Assembly: GCA_948474755.1 (NCBI GenBank)
Contig: CAOLHI010002152.1
Location: 186,001 to 250,000 of the forward strand
From: Ctenosaura bakeri
Taxonomy: Eukaryota; Chordata; Lepidosauria; Squamata; Iguanidae
Length of the DNA: 64,000 nt
Direction: 5' to 3'
A model generated the notes under the pieces. That model had not been told where the DNA came from. It worked only from the letters and a program-made list of their open reading frames with translations, and made no database searches. A program made the position numbers and the translations under genes. Positions 60,538 to 64,000 of the stretch are shown one piece after another (position 1 is the first letter of the stretch; each line of letters starts with the position of its first letter).

Positions 60538-60712
60538 TGAATCATAGAATTAGAAGAACCCCAAAGGTCTCCAAGTTGATCCAGTTCCCAAGAGAATCTA
60601 TTACTACTTCACTCTTGTTAGATGTAAAAGACACATCAGCCCTATACTTTAAAGACCTATGAACAAAGGAGAGACACTACCTTTCAAGGAGGTCTGTTGT
60701 ATTGTTGAATGG
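60538..60712 (-). mobile_element. CR1 LINE 3' end, decayed
   Basis: It begins with the complement of the CR1 octamer end (TTGAATCATAGAATTAGAAG) and continues through AAAGACCTATGAACAAAGGA to about 60712. Confidence 0.7.
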
Positions 60713-60784
60713 CCTATTGCCCCAAGTAGTTTTTTTCTAATATTTTGATAAAATCCTCTTGCTTGTGATTCAAACACATGAACT

Positions 60785-61510
60785 GAGGTTCTTGTCAAGG
60801 TCAGAGACCTGGATGGTAAGCCAGCCCAGAGAAGAGAGGGCGAGAGCCAGCAAAGTCCAGCCAGGAGGAGACAAGCAAGCACTTACTCAAGGAAGATCAT
60901 TTACCAGAGTACCAAGCAAAGCCATAGTCAGAGTTCCAAAGCCAAGGGTCAAGAGTCCAGAGATCAATTCAAGGTATCAGGAACCAGGTGCTGGGAGTAA
61001 GGTACAGGCAAAAGGAGGGCTTGGAAGAAGTTTGCCACAAGCAAAGGGAAGCTTCTAGGCATGCAGTTATATAGCCCCAGGCACAGGTGTGTCCGGTCAC
61101 CGCTTCTTAAACTTAGCTAAGGAAGCCTCCCTTTGCATAGCCGTCTTGAGTCTTTGCCTTGATTGGGGACTTATTGAACCAGGCTCCAGAGCCTCTTCAG
61201 AATCGGATCCCTGTTGCTCCAAAGGACAGGCACAGAATCGGATCCCTGTTGCTCTAAAAGGGCAGGCAGAGGGATGTCCGCACCTGCTTGGTCCATGGCA
61301 GCAGGGGGAGCTCTTAAGCTGCAGGACTCATCTCCAGCCAGAGCCACAGGGACCAAAAGCTGCTGCTTATCATCTCCACCCTGATCAACAGGGACCAACA
61401 GCTGCTGCTCATCAGCAGCAGCTGTGACAGGGGCTTCAGTTATCATACTTCTGAAAACATCAGAAAACAAATCTTCTCCCTCATCTATGGGCTTGCCTCA
61501 GAATAACTGA
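60785..61510 (-). mobile_element. Possible LTR-type repeat
   Basis: The series of AGTCCAGAGATCAA, AGGAACCAGGTGCTG and AAGGTACAGGCAAAAGG words and a TATATAGCC motif (61069-61077) are reminiscent of squamate Gypsy-type LTRs. No TG...CA ends with a target duplication could be defined. Confidence 0.35.
61198..61267 (+). repeat. Two tandem copies of a 35-bp unit
   Basis: AGAATCGGATCCCTGTTGCT plus CCAAAGGACAGGCAC is repeated with three or so differences. A second, looser duplication (ACAGGGACCAAAAGCTGCTG and ACAGGGACCAACAGCTGCTG) follows at 61347 and 61389. Confidence 0.85.
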
Positions 61511-62389
61511 AGATGGTCATCATGTAGAAGCTGGTATCCTGTTAATGGCATACGCAGGCATAAGTCATCCTTATGCCTGCATATGTATCTTTTTGGTGGA
61601 CACAGAGTTTGGTATTCCCTTCCTTATTCTGCACTGACCAAAGAGCTTACTGTAGGAGTGCTACAGACAACCCCCCCCAGCCATTCCATCCTGAGAGTGG
61701 AGGGGGATTGAAGAAGCATCTGGCTACATCCCTCTAGCCAGATGTGAAATGATCTGTTGAGATCTCAGCAGAGGAGACAATCATTTCACATTTGGTTACA
61801 GGAACAGATAATGGGAACTGAAGACCAAAACCATCTAAAGAGCTACTGGTGAGGCATAGGATGCTTTTTATATGTACATAGGCTTCAATGTATTCACTCA
61901 TTGCTCACTGAGAACCATCTAATTTAAACTAAATGCCTAAAGTAGACTAATGGATGTTAGAGAAAAATAAATCACTGTGCATAATGTATTGTTCCTGCAA
62001 ATAAACCTCCTTAATTTGGAGAGCCTCATTAAGAAAGTGTTGAAGGACTCAGACATCTTAATATAGCAATGCTGCTGAGTGCTGCAGATGCACTTGAACT
62101 GTTACTTCAGGATTACTGCTGTTCTTGGCCTTCCATGACGGAGCTTTCATACCATGCATTGTTCAATTATATGAACACTGGTCTTTAAAATAAAATAAAA
62201 TACTTTATTTGGATGATACCTCTCAGAATTCTTCATCCATCGTGGCTGGGAGCTGTTGTATGAAAAAGTAACTCTTCTTATATACAAGAAATGACTGAAT
62301 CCAAAATGAATTTGTACTTTTGAAATTAATGGTGCTTTAATGGAAATCTAGTTGTGTGTTAATTTTTTTAACTCTCTAGAGAACCAACA

Positions 62390-62456
62390 TGATAGGTTTG
62401 CTTTAGGGTCACCACAAGTCAGAAATGTCTTGCAGGTGCACAGCAACAGCAACAAT
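62390..62456 (+). mobile_element. tRNA-headed SINE, tail only
   Basis: ATGATAGGTTTGCTTTAGGG, TCACCACAAGTCAGAAATGT and a CAACAGCAACAA end match the common SINE tail. Confidence 0.75.
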
Positions 62457-62464
62457 TTGTTCTA

Positions 62465-62516
62465 ACTCTGCTGTAGGCTGCCTTGGGTCCCATGTCGGGA
62501 GAAAGGTAGGCTGTCA
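62465..62516 (+). mobile_element. L2-like LINE 3' tail
   Basis: CTGTAGGCTGCCTTGGGTCC then GGGAGAAAGGTAGGCTG is the same tail as at 10877-10920. A hexanucleotide array follows at once. Confidence 0.6.
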
Positions 62517-62587
62517 AATATATCTATATCTATATCTATATCTATATCTATATCTATATCTATATCTATATCTATATCTATATCTAT
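62517..62587 (+). repeat. (TATATC)n hexanucleotide microsatellite
   Basis: About twelve near-perfect TATATC/TATCTA units begin at the end of the LINE tail. Open frames across it (YLYLYL, DIDIDI) are repeat artefacts. Confidence 0.95.
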
Positions 62588-62617
62588 CTGCATACATAAT
62601 ACACACACACATACATA

Positions 62618-62784
62618 CTCTATTTGCTGGTGTGTAAGACTCACATTTTCCCCCAAAAACATTTTTTGAAAATTGGGTGCATCTTATACGCTGGTGTGTC
62701 TTATTCATTGGCAAATAATATTTGCCAGTGTATAAATGGAGTCTGTCTTATACACGGGTGCATCTTATACACTGGCAAATACGG
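62618..62784. mobile_element. Tc1/mariner-like MITE (167 bp)
   Basis: The termini CTCTATTTGCTGGTGTGTAA and (other strand) CCGTATTTGCCAGTGTATAA are inverted repeats, flanked by TA on both sides (62616-62617, 62785-62786). Internal copies of the CTTATAC..TGG motif make it partly palindromic. Confidence 0.7.
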
Positions 62785-63310
62785 TACATAACATCCTTTT
62801 TTCTTTCTCTTCCTACTCTGCAACTGAGTGTCATTCAGACCAGCTTTTGCCTTTGTGGTGCTGATATATCAGGACTGGGCAACTATCAGCTAGGCCCAGG
62901 TGCTATTTTCCCTCTTGCTTCCCTACCACAATCCAGCCACAGATAGGTTTCCCAGTTGTTTTAATGACATTTCTCTGCTTTGTTGCTGAATTTTGGCTGT
63001 GTGATTTGCTGCTGAATTTGGGCAGTGAATTTTGCCAGTGCTTGGGCGCCCCTAAATAGCTCTCAGTAAGAAGGTAAAGGCTGCCTCACTAATAATAACA
63101 ATAATTAGCAATTTAGTCTTTGTGTCTGCCAACCTCTGACAGACAAACTTATGTAAATAAAAAGAAAAACTATCTAGTGCCACCAAACACATTATGATGG
63201 TAACTTGCTGAAATGGCTTGGGCACAATCTGAATAGTATCAGTGCTAGTTCCAGAGGAAATTGGCAAAGGGAGAAAACAAGAACCATTGAGAAATGTAAA
63301 GCTATACAAT

Positions 63311-63345
63311 CTATCTCTCTTTCTCTTTCTCTCTCTCTCTCTGTA
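63311..63345 (+). repeat. (CT)n microsatellite
   Basis: TCTCTTT words grade into a pure CT run. Confidence 0.9.
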
Positions 63346-63474
63346 ATAGCTTAGGGGACAACTTCTTAGTATTTTTCTTTACAGTACATTCTTTTAAAAT
63401 GGTTTTAACTGGTGTTTTACTAGTACAATTCATTCAGTTAGTACATGAATATATATAATTTATGTAGAATTTAT

Positions 63475-63550
63475 TAGAAGCTTTTAATTATGTTGGCAGC
63501 TGCATCGCAACCCAACCTGGGGAAAAGGAAGGGATATTAAATATATGAAA
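63475..63550 (+). mobile_element. LINE 3' tail remnant
   Basis: TTGGCAGCTGCATCGCAACC then GGGGAAAAGGAAGGGATATT resembles the tails at 10877 and 62465, and again leads into a microsatellite. Confidence 0.4.
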
Positions 63551-63570
63551 TAACTAACTAACTAACTAAC
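63551..63570 (+). repeat. (TAAC)n microsatellite
   Basis: Five TAAC units directly after the LINE tail remnant. Confidence 0.9.
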
Positions 63571-64000
63571 AAACAGGGTAAATAAGAGAAGAGATGTCTT
63601 GCAAAGATGCTTTGTTTTTTGCCCCCTCCAAATTTTCAGTAGTGTTGTTGGTGTGGAATGGGTAAATTGCTGTTGTTTTTCCGGTATCTGTTTTGAATTC
63701 TCTTCATGCAGGACCATTTAACTGTTGGAATTGTTTTCTTTTTTTAAAAAACTGTCAACAATATCCGTGGAAATTCTACATTTCTTACACTTTCTGCCAA
63801 GAGTATGATGCAGCTGTAAAAGTATCAGAGGAAACTGGGGCACTGCTGGCTGAACTGCTGTTGTGAGTGTAGAAATGGCAAAGTTCCCAGATTGTCAGCT
63901 TCATACAAATACATTAAATATGCACATGTTATATAAAGGGATATAAACCACAGGAAGCAGAAGTTAAACATCTCTAACTGAATTCTTTTTTCTTTCTTTC

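Larger units (their letters stand above)
58996..64000 (+). other. DNTT: DNTT intron 1, 5' part
   Basis: It starts with GTATGG. It holds CR1, LTR-like, SINE, mariner-like and microsatellite sequence listed separately. No BRCT-continuing exon with an acceptor was found. Confidence 0.7.

Noticed and set aside
62425..62714. Frames encoding YLYLYL or DIDIDI runs
   Set aside because: Artefact of the (TATATC)n array.
58996..64000. DNTT exon 2
   Set aside because: No acceptor followed by a BRCT-continuing frame (S-D-x-V-T-H-I type) was found.
1..64000. CRISPR array, bacterial operons or tRNA/rRNA genes
   Set aside because: The tandem repeats are microsatellites or transposon parts. The 5S-like and tRNA-like sequences are SINE heads fused to LINE-type tails. 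The gene structure is eukaryotic with spliced exons.

Overview
The window reads as nuclear DNA of a squamate reptile, most likely an iguanian lizard. It has long AT-rich introns and intergenic DNA with very little coding sequence. The repeats are the usual lizard mix: CR1 with its 8-bp 3' motif, L1 and L2-like LINEs, tRNA-headed and 5S-rRNA-headed SINEs, hAT, Harbinger-like and Tc1/mariner-like DNA elements, and solo retroviral LTRs. The organism call is inference from this mix; no species-specific marker was used.

Only three coding segments are supported, all exons of two lymphocyte genes. On the minus strand, two phase-0 exons (8483-8557 and 1628-1690) encode the first part of a SAM domain of the SLP-76 adaptor family. 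On the plus strand, 58793-58995 is exon 1 of terminal deoxynucleotidyltransferase (DNTT), ending in a splice donor. The two genes are arranged head to head across about 50 kb. In mammals BLNK and DNTT are divergent neighbours, so the minus-strand gene is most likely BLNK. That is notable because mammalian BLNK has no complete SAM domain. The rest of the minus-strand gene lies left of base 1 and the rest of DNTT lies right of base 64000.

Layout: 1-1098 is a very GC-rich block ending in the 3' terminus of a SPIN hAT transposon. 1628-8557 is the SAM-exon pair and its 6.8-kb intron. 8558-58792 is intergenic and crowded with repeats: four solo LTRs (14212, 16443, 30863, 36511), three of which sit inside older elements (a 5S SINE, a hAT element, a Harbinger-like element); a near-palindromic 180-bp MITE family (10608, 18859, 27053, 40431); a degenerate L1 (21.0-22.3 kb); an 818-bp hAT element (39332-40149); and a CR1 with a long open reverse-transcriptase tail (48.7-49.4 kb). 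58748-58995 holds the DNTT proximal promoter and exon 1. 58996-64000 is DNTT intron 1, with CR1, LTR-like, SINE and mariner-like remnants.

Both genes act in lymphocytes: DNTT adds untemplated nucleotides at V(D)J junctions, and SLP-76-family adaptors link antigen-receptor kinases to PLC-gamma signalling. Their divergent arrangement could allow shared lymphoid enhancers in the intergenic region, but nothing here proves that.
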